A stretch of 64,000 bases of DNA, taken from NCBI GenBank assembly GCA_016169945.1, contig JADLSH010000249.1, positions 1,426,001 to 1,490,000 of the forward strand. Reading direction: 5' to 3'. Position 1 is the first letter of the stretch, and the number at the start of each line of letters is the position of its first letter. A program made the translations under genes and the position numbers. The DNA comes from Trachythela sp. YZ-2020 (lineage: Eukaryota; Cnidaria; Anthozoa; Malacalcyonacea; Clavulariidae). The notes under the pieces were generated by a model. That model worked only from the letters and a program-made list of their open reading frames with translations. It searched no databases and was not told where the DNA came from. Shown piece by piece: positions 37,431-49,600 of the stretch.

Positions 37431-38669
37431 TTGGTATCTATATTAACACTACTTGTCGCTGTCGAATTCCAATAGGATTCAGAAACTCTTGAAATCTCAA
37501 GATATCTTTCTTGGGGTTATTTCGTTAGCTTTGAGCTTTTCTAACATTACTCCACCATTTTCTAACTTTACTCCACCATTAATTGTAAATTTAAAATTCT
37601 AAAAATATCTATGACCGCATAGCATCCACAATTGGAGCCGCGCTTTGGTTTTCACTTTCATTCTATTGTGAAATTTATAAATATCAATGTTCGATGGTAT
37701 TGATCATTTTCATTAATTATTCCTTCGGTTGCGAGTCGCCAGCCGTATTGTTTTCTTGTACTTGTTTTCCACTGTGAATATGAGCTTTATGATTTCGTTT
37801 GCTCTATACAAAAGAAAATACAGACTCATCAAATCAGGCACAATGTATTCACTGTTTTTTCCGTCTTTCTTCGTTGAAGAATGAATATTGGCTTTCATTC
37901 ATTCAATATATTCAAACCAGAGGCCTTCCATTTTCCAAATGGGCATGCAGTTCTAAATGCAAAATGGGTAGTTCTAAAACTTAAAATGGGTAGTTCTAAA
38001 ATTGAGTTTTGGAGCTTATAGTCAAGGAAAATGTTGAATTGGGAGCTTATAGTTAAGGAAAATGTTGATTTGGGAGCATGCTCTTCTCAAGTCTAGAAGT
38101 CGGACATTGTACGAAAGCAAACATCATTATAGCCTTGGATTGAAAGATTCAGACTATAGATGGCACTTAATTTAACCATGGATCGCCACATTTGAGATAG
38201 TGTACTGTGTTTGATCAGCGTTGCCGTTCTCCAAGCTTTAATTGAGAGTTTGGTAACGCGACGGCGGGAGACGAAGGCAGGGACTTATTATCTTAAATTA
38301 TACGATTACTGACGGTGCGGCATGGTGACGTTCTCGCTCTGTTTGCAACGTCATTTTCGAAATTTCACGTTGTGGCCACAACGCCAAGTTTTAAAGTATT
38401 TCTTTAACCTTTCATTCTCAAATGGCTGACTTTAAGGACAACTTTCTGTCCGAAGTGAAACTGTTTTCGCTGCTGTATTTGAAATTATATAAGTACAAAT
38501 GTTTTCATGTCTTGGCTGGAGGGTAGAGGTATATATTTTTAAGTTCTCCCCTCTTATTTGCCAAACTCTTAAAATCTACAACGGCAACGTCACGCATATG
38601 GTATCTTCTCCAGGCTCTTGCTCGGGAAATAACACTGCCGTTGCGATTGGTCGTCGCGGTGCCAACTCT

Positions 38670-40654
38670 CTAATAACCCTCTATTGAAGAATTGACTAGA
38701 ATAATACCTACTTTTACTCGGCATCCCATGTGATGAAATATTATGTCGTCAATCGCCAGATCTCCTCTCCACCCTTTACCACGTGTCGCCTCTATGACGA
38801 TCTATAAAATATAACGATTAAAGATTCACAATTATGTACCATTCTTGTCAGACAATAACTCAGGAAAATTCTCATTAAAATTTTCTGGAATAAAAATCTG
38901 GAGTTCTCTTAATAATCATTACTAAGGGACCAAATGCACGGGGAAAATGGCCAACTTTCTTTTTATAACGTTGTTGAAACTTGAAAAATACAACATAACT
39001 ATATTATATCCACATAACCATATCATATTTATATATTTGTTCGACATATAAAACATCCCAAACAACAAATTTCAACTAAAAAGACTGACAACTTTGCCAT
39101 GAATTCACATCTTTGTTTGAGCATCACCTCAACTGATTACGAACATAGTTCACTCAATCCAAACTGTCAAAGTATAATCATTCATAATACATTATTATTA
39201 TTATTATTATTATTATTAAAGATTTATTGATGTCATATCCACAAAAGTGGCTCTTCATACATCAGCACTATACTACATTAAAAGCTAAAAGTTCATAAAT
39301 CCTAAATTATATTGCTAAGATACAAAATTCATTAATCTAAAAACATTAAAATATATAGAAATTAAGTTGTCAGACTGTTCATTAATAACCTAAAACAACT
39401 ATTGCTGAAAATTCTAAAGTTCCTCAATTCAGGAGGTAGTTTGTTAAAAACTTTGGCAGCACAGTCTTGAAAAGTACGTTCCTTTAGTTAGTAAAATTTG
39501 AAGGCGGGGACATTAGAAAGGTTGTCAGTTGGATCCTTAGTAATGGCTGACTTCCGGCTTCATTCTTAACACAATAGATACTAAATCCAGTCCTATATCC
39601 AGATCAGTTTCATTACCTGGTAAGACAAACCAATAGCTATATTCACGTCGGCTTTAATCCATCTTTGTCCTTGATCTCCCTTCTTCTCCCAAGTAAACTC
39701 GTCCATATATCCGCCCTTTGTGAGGAACTTTACTTTCAATGAGCCAGATTCTCTGCCCCAAATGTGGTAAAAGAACGTCAAGCATGCATGTCGAACGTTC
39801 ACCTCTGGGCTGATCAGCCTAGCCTGGTGTCCTCGCCTTTGGGGATTCGATGCTTCAATGAACATGTAGTGACCTGAAAACAATACAGAATGATTATGGT
39901 CATTGTACAGTGTGTACCACGCACTAAGGTAAATGCGCACAACTTGTAACAAACGTCCAGCAGACTTGTACCAATGCTGTTTCAAAAACTTGTTATCAGG
40001 ATGTGTTCGCACTGCTTGCATGCACCCAGCTTGTTGACAAGTTGTCAACGGCTTGTTGACATCTTGCTATAAGATTGTTGCCTCGACAGATTTGTTACAA
40101 GTTGTTCCAACTGCTTGGTATCGTCCTGCGATTCAACAACCTCTTAACAAGTTGTGAGTGACAACCTTGTAGCAAGTTGATAACATGACAACATTGTTAC
40201 AACTTGTTGACAAGCTTGCTACAAGCCAGTTGCGAGCACATCTTGTTGACAAGATGTGAGATTTTTACGTGTGTAGCCATCTAAGCTGACCGGATATTAC
40301 CACGCGTACCGATCAAACGAGCGAAAACTGTCATCAACTCTCATCAAAACTTGAACCAGCTCAAAGTTGATGAGAGTGCATGAGAGTCGATGAGAGTTGG
40401 CGATCAAACGCGAGCGAGTTGCAACTCTCATTGACTCCCATCAACTCTCATTCTCGTTTGACCGGGGGCTTAAGGCTTTGTGAATATTAGGACTAACACT
40501 CGATAAGTACCTGATCTATTTTTGAACGTGTGATCATGGTTGGGTCCAGTCTCCGTGCTCTTGGTTCTTCCCTGGTTCCTCTCCCAGTCAAAATTGTCGT
40601 TCTCCATCTGTGTCCACTCGCATAAACCTTTCTCAAAATCACAGTCCAGTGGAT
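38670..40654 (-). CDS. Three exons: terminal MAM domain and stop
   Basis: Exons 40654-40511 ([13 protein letters not shown]), 39873-39617 ([31 protein letters not shown]) and 38801-38670 ([20 protein letters not shown] and a final MGC, then 18 more residues to TAG). Phase 1 in. The last intron (38802-39616) holds a LINE fragment. The last exon is the intact parent of the four decayed copies in the array. Confidence 0.88.
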
Positions 40655-43600
40655 CTATATAGTGTATTGAAGGAAAGAGGCATAGATATTGGGAAAACCA
40701 CGAATGTCACACGAAAATATGCAAAATCTAAGCAAAAGCACTACAGGCATGCAAGAAAAGAAGAACAAATTATAACAAACATATGTGTTTAGGAAAGAAA
40801 TTGATATTCAGGCCTTATTGAGTCCAATCTCTTGAAACCCTCGCAGTGGTAAGCATACTAAACATAATGAGTTCAAATTGAATTATTTTCCTACCTGAAG
40901 GGGGGCTTGCACAGGCAGGTTTGCGACAATTTCTTCTCGACTCGGGCTGTTTGGTTTGATCACAACCATCTGTACGTTGTCCTTGCTGGTCAACACAGAA
41001 TACGTCTCGTGTCAGACTACCAACCCCGCATGTTGCAGAACACTGGAAAAAGGAAAAAATAAAGATCATGTTATCAGAACGAGTTCGTCGGGATAGCTCG
41101 TCTTGTATTTACACTACACAAGTAAAAACGCACAAGTTGTGACAAACCTGCAGCAGACTTGTACCAATGCTGTTTCAACAACTTGTTATCAGGATGTGTT
41201 CGCACTGCTTGTTTCCAGCTTATTGACAAGTTGTCGACGGCTTGATGGCAACTTGCTACAAGGTTGTTGACTCAACAGACTTAGTTCCAACAACTTATCG
41301 TCCTTCTAACAAGTTGTGAGTGACAACCTTGTAGCAACTTGAAAAAATGACAGCATGGTTACAACTTATTGACAAGCTTGTTACAGCGGTTAGCGCGCTG
41401 CAGATCGAGAGCACGGATTTACTCAGGTTGGGCAACGTCAGTGTGCTTGATAAACTCATGTAAGTCGACATTGGTTAGTTCTCTCCTGTGCTTCGAGGGT
41501 TTTTCTCCGGGTACTCCGGTTTTCCTCCCTCACTAAAAACTAACCCTTAGGCACTAACCTTAACTAACTAACCCTCGGAACCTTTGTCAATTGGGTTGCA
41601 ACACATGTTAAGGCTTCCGTCCACCTCAGAGTGGTAAACACAATAGACTATAAACTAAGCCCGGTACGAGCACATCTTGTTGACAAGATGTGAGATTTTT
41701 ACGTGTGTAAGACGCGACAGACGATCCATCAGACGAGTATATCTGTCTTGACGGACGATCTGTTTTTATATAAATCCGACCATTTATAATAGATGTGTTT
41801 ATATTGATAGATTATTTCGCCTGTACCTCGCTCCAGTTTCCAGTCGACCACGTCGGTTCGCAAACTTTCAAAAAACAAGACTTTGTTTCACTTGGTTTCA
41901 CTCCCTCACAACTCGCGGGTTCAACCTGTTTGTTCCCAGACTGTTCGATGCACGTGACTTGGCGCGTCATGATACCAAGAGAGCAAGTCTTTGAGCATGC
42001 GCCCCACGGTCCAGGTGTCCATTTAAATCTAGAAAGAGTACTAGGAATAAGATTTAAGACATTTCAAGGACTTTTTTATTAGACGACATTTACCCGTTTC
42101 CGTCCGAGGACTTTTCAGTTATTTTAAGCCTATTCATAGCGTCGAAGTGCGCATTCAAATGATGCGTTCTGCGTCGGGATAAAATTGCAGTTGAATCATA
42201 ACATGTAGCTGAGACTGGAAGAATTAAAATATGCATATCAAAGTATTCAACAGTTCAATCATCATTTGAATATGCAAAAAATTGCTCGAAGAATAATTAG
42301 TTTTCCTCACTGTTAACTTGCTTTAAATTAGAAAATATATTCCCTTAAATGCACTTTTCTTTATTTTGCTTCACAAAGAAGACAAAATATGCTAGTACAA
42401 AAATAATTTGAAAACAGTTCTATTTACTGGCTATCTCTGAAACACAAATGGATGATTGAACAGTTGATCGAATACTTCGATATGCAGTACATGTTATGAT
42501 TCAATTGCAATTTTATCGCGACGCAGAACGAGTCATTTAGATGCGCAGTCGACACTATGAATCGCTAAATTCAAATTACTTACGCATTTTCACAAGGATG
42601 TGTGTTGCAGAATCTGTACTTTTCTTTAACGTTCAACTCCAGACCGCTACAACGCATTCTGGGTTTTATCTTCTCGCCAACTTTACAGAAATATTTCAGA
42701 AATGACACTCCTACAAAAGAAAGCATTTGACACATTAGAGCGAGACTAGTTGAACTTGTTAAAAGTCCAGTATTGGTACAATGTTTCTACAGCCGAAACC
42801 TAGACAAAACTTTATTCATACTGATAGCTCTATAAGTTCTAAACTGTTTTCCCTAGAGTTCCAGTAAGAGTCATCTCTTATTGATTCAGTGCTACTACAA
42901 GAGGAAACAGGCATATGATGTAATACTTCTCACCTGTATCTTTTGATTAATAATAGGAAGAATTTTACAATTTAGGCCAGACTTCTGAATTTGCACAAGG
43001 CTTTCCTTCACCCTGGTGTATAGATATAACCGGATGACGCTTCGCGCCGGAGGCAGAGCTTTCTCCAGCATGGCATTTCGCGCGGTATAGCCTCGCCTTT
43101 GGCCTGACACCGCTTATACACACGTAAAAATCTCATATCTTGTCAACGAGATGTGTTCGAAACAGGCTATAGCAAGCTTGTCAACAAGTTGTAACATTGT
43201 TGTCATTTTATCAAGTTGCTACAAGTATAATTGTCACTCAAAACGTGTCAACACGTTGACAAGTTGTTGGAACAACTAGCATGTAACAAGTCTGTTGAAT
43301 CAACAACCTGGTAGCGCCTGTCGAGTCAACAACCTGGTTCACCAAGCTGGGAACAAGCAGTGCGAACAACTCCTGATAACGAGTAGTTGAAACAGCATTG
43401 ATGCAAGTCTGCTGCAGGCTTATTACAACTTGCGCGTTTTTACGTGCGTATACTCTAAACTTGGATTTCGTCCCGATGGTGCTTTGCGCCGTACTCTTTC
43501 AAACGTACACATACCTTTTCCACAAGAGCGGGAACATGTCGTCCATTTATCCAAAATAACCCACCGAGGTTGTTCTTCTGTGGGCTCAGTTTTGACCTTT

Positions 43601-46600
43601 GGAGTGAGAGCTTCCACCTTGGCTGTAGGACGAGCATTGACTTCCGTGCTGCCACCTTCTTCATTAGCCACTTCCACAGCTTCAGTGTTTTTCTTTACAT
43701 TTGCTTGTCTTATATCTTGGATGTCGAAATATTCGTATTTCACTTCGACAGGAGAATGAGTACCCCTTTTCTTTGCCTAAGAACAAGGACATTTTAGCAT
43801 AAGCATGGAATGTACGACGTTATGATTTAGACAGAGGATTGTATGTTCACAATTCGATGGATACAGGGAATTATCACTCCGAGAACATCTAGAAAGTATA
43901 GTTACGAAAGTAGAAGCAAGAATGGAATGGCTTAAAATAGTATTTGATTAAATATTTGATTAAAATAGATAACAGAAAAGCAGCTGAAGAGATTGGACTT
44001 ACGGAGTAGAGGTCGAGTTACATGGAGATGATACACAAGAAGGCATGGAAGAAATCTGTAAGCGGAAAGAATCCGGACGAAGACAAAGGATAAGATGGAA
44101 TTAAGAAGAATATGGAAGGGATTGGACTAAAGGAGTATGATGCAAGAAATGTCAAACACACACCTTTATATTAAGAATAACTTCTTGTTTCACAACGCCC
44201 AATGACTTGATAACTTCATCACCAAGTTCACGGGTATAAACATACTGAGTTCCTCCACCATAATAAATAGCTGGTGGTGATTCCTGATCATTGCCGTTTA
44301 TGATATGGCTAACTCCTCTTGGTTCAGTTGGATCTCTTACACTTAGCACTAGATTAAAAGAAAATTAAGTTCACAAGTTAATTTGTATGAGTATTTCAAA
44401 TACTTGAAGGTGGTTTGGTGACAGAGTGGTTATTCCATATGTCTTTCGCTTCTGTGATCGGGCTTCGATTCCTGCAATATACAGTTTTCTATTATAATAT
44501 TTTGCCTCAGTCGCATGTGGGAAGAAAGAATGCTTTCAGTTTGACTTTACTAAACAGCACAGGTTTTCTACGGTTACTCCGGCTCCCTCATGTAGTAACA
44601 ATCAATCCTTAAGCCCTGCTAAACGAGGATGAGAGTTGATGAAAGTGGACAAGCGAGAGTTTGCATGAGAGTTTCATCAACTCTCATCGCCCTGTCAAAT
44701 GAGAGCAAGAGTTGCATGAGAATTGACTGGATATTACCACGCGTACCGATCAAACGAGCAAAAACTCTCATCAAAATTTGAACCAGCTCAAAGTTGATGA
44801 GAGTTGATGAGAGTTGGCGGTCAAACGCTAGCCAGAGTTACAATTCTCATTGACCCTCATCAACTCTCATCCCTTTTTGACCGGGGCTTAACAAGACTTC
44901 AAGGAAGAACAATTTAGAACTATATGTAAGAGAGATATTCATTATAAATAAAGTTTATTTCATTTATTCCTAGGATTGAAAAAGGAGTTTAATCTAAGAA
45001 CTGATGAACTGATCGCGTCTGGTGTCCAAACCGATGGAATTCTATTACCCAAGGGTTGCGATTTATATTCGTAAGGTAAATATCAATAATAAGAAACTAG
45101 AGGGCACTCAAAGACTGCATACCTCCGCCGGCAAATTAAGTCAGGTATTCAAGCATTAATTATACATATACTAATTACTCATTCAGTTCTGTTCAGCCAG
45201 GGAAAGCAAGACAACGTTTGTAAATTCCCAACAACCGATTTGTCCTAGGGCTATGCCTATGAGCTCCATAAATTTTCGTATCAATAAGTTTGATACTTTT
45301 TGAGTTGTCGTGCTGACAGACAAACAAACACACAAACAAACGCAGGTGCATGAAAAGCATAATCCGCTGGCGAAGTTAATGAGTAAAAATGATTTCTTAA
45401 AGGCGTGGATACCAAAACCAGGATAGACATTAGTAGAACCGCTTTTCAAGTCTTCTTACCTAATAGATGATCTGAGTTGGAACGCTTTCTCACTTTCAGA
45501 CTAGATGATCCTTCTGGAACATTCACAACAATCTCCATGTCTAATAAAACAAATATACAGGCACATGATTAAGGGACGGTTTTAACGACAAAGGGAAAAC
45601 GATGCTGCTTATATTTCTGCAAATATGGCGCCAATTTTATAGCATCATTCATAGTATATTAATTTACAATTTTGTACTATTTTTTATGCTTCTCAACCGC
45701 CAGATACGTTTAGAAGGTAGTCAACTGCATGAACTAAAAATAAAGCTATTTTGGGAGGTACGCCAAAAGAGTTTAGGTTTTGAACGCTGTTAGGGAAAAA
45801 TTCCTCCTAAGCAAAACTGGATCGCGACGGACATTTATGAGCTATCCTAAACGATGCTCAACGCACGAAAAGCAAACTCCCTAAGCTAAAAACGCTAGAA
45901 AAATATGACAAGATGTTCTTGATGGGAAGTGCTTTACCTTCTTTCGGCGTTCGTTTTATATTTCCTTCGTTCAGTTTGCATGAAGTACCGTTCCCATCAC
46001 ACACACCACATTTGTCAAAATTCTTACCAGAGTCCAACACAATATCACAACCAACTTTCTAAATTGGTGAAAGTACAAGTTTTAACTTTTGACAGCTCGA
46101 AATAGAAGAAATATTAAGAAATATCAAAACTAAGGAGTAAAGCCATTCGTATATGATTGCATCCATTCAGTATTTCGAGTTTTTTATACGTTTTCAATCG
46201 GCAAACAAAAGTAGGAAGTATGTTCATTACAAAATGTGTGAAAAATGCTAAAATATATATAAGATTTTTCTCGGCATCTCGTTCGATGGGAATAATAGTT
46301 GATGGTGTTTGTGGATGGAATATTTGAACGAAAGTTTACATACATTTTTAATTTTTCGTTCGAATATTCCATCCACAAAAACACCATCAACTATTATTCC
46401 GATCGAACGAGATGCCGAGAAAAATCTTAGTATTTACCCATATACCATATACTGGCATCCCTCCCATATATATACACGAACTTGCGGTTAATGCTCAACA
46501 ACTGGACTCTGTTGCCCAGTTGGTTAGATCGCTGCACCGGAATCGCAGGGCAGCAGTTCGATTCCTGCCAGAGGGCCTAAGGTTGCATTTTTCGCAACTG

Positions 46601-49600
46601 CTCCTGGCTAGGTCTAAAAATGTATATAAATTTTCGTTCGAATATTCCATCCACAAATACCATCAACTAAAATATATATAGCCGAGATTTACATTGGTGT
46701 GTTAAAAGATACCGCGCTTCAATGTCTTTGCATCATCGATAGTTGTATTTTCAGTTACAATATTTCCATATTATTTTATGTTTCTCAACCGCCAGATGCA
46801 TTTAAAACTCATTTAGAGAGGCGTGAAACTGCATGTTAGCATCGACTTGACAATAAGGAAAAAGTGATTTTAAGTTGTACGACAAACCGATTTTAAGTTG
46901 TACGACAAACACTTTTCGTCGAAAATACGGAAAATAGAAGCTTTGTGGGGAAGCTGCTGGTTGTCTTGGCCCCATCCAAGTTGTCTGTACCACAAGTTCT
47001 TCGTGGCCTCCCTGATACTCCAGTCGTAGTACGAGTGATTGTAATGATCAAACAAACGTCTTACTTACTCTGCACTCGCCATCAATGCAAATATCTAAAG
47101 CGGAGTCGTCGTGGCAACGAATTCCATTCTTTATAACATTGTCCAGGAATATTTTCTTGCGCGACCCGCCTTTAACACACGATACTAAACAAGGATTCGC
47201 GGCTTCTGGAAAGGAAGAATATATGAAAGTGGATATTTTTAGTTCTATAATGAACCAAAGAATGCGGATTTTTTTAACCTCATAATGCCTATTCATTTGT
47301 ATCCACTCCCAGAGTCAAATTCAGTGTTACGATTTGCTAATAGGTTTCGTGTATTCTTCCACTTTGACTGACTGCATTCTTGGGGATACTTGGGATTCTT
47401 AAATTACTGAAACACCATAGCTTGTTCTAACAACTTATCCTATACAGTTTGTGGTTAATTCATCCATGCCTATACATCATAATCCTATACACCGAAGGAC
47501 CATTCTTCCTTACCTTCAGTGTTGTTGATATTTTCTTTGTTACAAGGTCCAAGAGTGAACGTTATGTCATCCAAAGCAATGTCACTCAAGTAAGTGTCTT
47601 TACGATGAGCTTCGATAACGAGCTGGGAAAGAGAATATAGACTCATTATTTATTTATACTGGATAGCTCTATCAGTTCTAAACTGTTCTTCCTAGAGGTT
47701 TATAGTAAGAGCCATCCCTTATTGATCTAGTGTCACTACAGGAGGAACCTAAACTAAACATACTTACGCCTGTATTCTAAAAGCTCACTCACACTCAAAG
47801 GTGGAGGTTCAATCTGAGCTTAACTTGAGTGTTCCAAACTGTTCTCTTTAGAGGTCCAGCAAGGGTCACCTTTATTGGTCAAGTGTTACTACCAGACAAA
47901 ACTTAACCTAAACTACCTTTATTTTTTCCTAGAGGTTAAGCTTACATAACACTTATGTTATGCCTTATTGGCCCAGTGTTACTACAGAAGAATATCGGAG
48001 TACCCGTAGAACACCTGCGGTGTTTGGTAGAACTAAACTGGAAGGATTCTTCTCATATGTGACTGACGCAATTTAATTATCCACTCAGTGAATATTATTC
48101 AGTGAAACATGAATCACGTGACTTACATTATACAAACTATCTTCTTTAATATCAACTTGAGCGTTTAACCAGCGGTCTCCTTGATTAGTATGTCGCGCCC
48201 ACAATATCTTACGACCAGCGGCATTTTTTCTCACGACTTTCAGACTTCCGACACGATTACCATACATGTGATAGTAGAACGAGAGGCATGCTCGGCGTAC
48301 ACCCATGTCGGGGCAGGCTATGGCTGCTTTGTCTTTATTTCTGGCTGGGTTGGACGTCTCGAAATAGATGTATTGACCTGCGCGGAGATAAAGTATACTA
48401 CTGTAAGGGATGAATATCGATTGGTATGTTTAAAGGCCACGTTACACGAGGCAATTTTCACTACAACTTGCAACGCATGCGCAATTTCGGACACAGAGCG
48501 ATGTTACTAGGTAAAAAGTATATTCGCAGAGAAATTGCGAGCATGAATCTCGTTTCATTCTGCCAATACGTTTTTCTAAACATGCCCAGAAGGCAACAAA
48601 GAAATGAATGAGAATGATAATATCGGTGAAGTGAAGAAACACAGGTCATGTTCTCCGTTTTTCTATGCGTACATTTCCACATAACATGGCTCTGTAACGT
48701 ACCACGAGTAGAGTTTGTTGTATGATCAACAGAAGGTCCGGTTTTGGCTGTTCTTGTTTTGCCTCGATTCAGCATCCAGTCACGTTGATCATCCCGTTTC
48801 AAGTTGATCCAGGCGCATAAATTATGCTCAAACGTACAGTTCAGATTTACTGTAAAATATAGATAACACTAATGAGTATATTAAGGCTAACTTCAAACTT
48901 TATAGATAAAGTTTTAATGAAATAACCCTGAACTATTTATACATGATAGCTCTGTCATTTCTAGACTGTTCTTCCTGGAGAGCAATAAGAGTCATCCTTT
49001 ATTTGTCCAGTTAAAACAAGAGGAAGTCTAAACTAAACTCACTTTATCTATACCAGACAGCTATCATAGATATCTATCGGTTCTAAATTGTTCTCTCTAG
49101 AGGTTTAGTATGGGTCATTTTATCTTGTTTCGGTGTTACTACAGGAGGAAACGTAAATTAAATCAACTTTATTTATCGTGGATAGCTCTATCATTTCTAA
49201 ACTGTTCTTCTTAGAGTCGCTGTGAGAGTCATCCATTATTGATCCAGTGTTACTACAGGAAGAAATCTTAACTAAACTAACTAAAGCTATACCAGATAGC
49301 TACCGTAGCTCTATCAGTTCTAAACGTTCTTCCTAGAGGTCTAGTAAGGATCATCTCTTATTGGCCCAATGCTATTACAGGAGGAAACCTAAACTAAACG
49401 AACTTTATTTATGCTGGATAACTCTATCAATCCTGAACTGTTCTTCCTAGAGGTCCAGTAAGAGCCAACCTTTTTCTGTCCAGTGTTAATACTGGAGCAA
49501 TCCGAGTTAGCCGAAGCAACCCTGCGGTGTTTGGCAGCTTCAAACTGTAAGCACTTTTCTCACATGGGACTGAGACAAAATAACAATCAGATTAGTTGTA

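Larger units (their letters stand above)
30276..39617. repeat. Array unit 5: divergent, lacks the intronless gene, contains the 3' end of the protease gene
   Basis: Positions 30276-30972 match the start of the other units. After a 5.1-kb transposon the match continues from 36082. From about 37990 the identity falls. The intact homologue of the MAM pseudo-exon is here (38670-38801), and the sequence runs without the intronless gene into the penultimate exon ending at 39617. It therefore appears to keep the ancestral arrangement. Confidence 0.85.

Noticed and set aside
46500..46575. Functional tRNA gene
   Set aside because: A and B boxes are present but the cloverleaf stems are poor, and the sequence continues into a SINE body and tail shared with 61505-61715.
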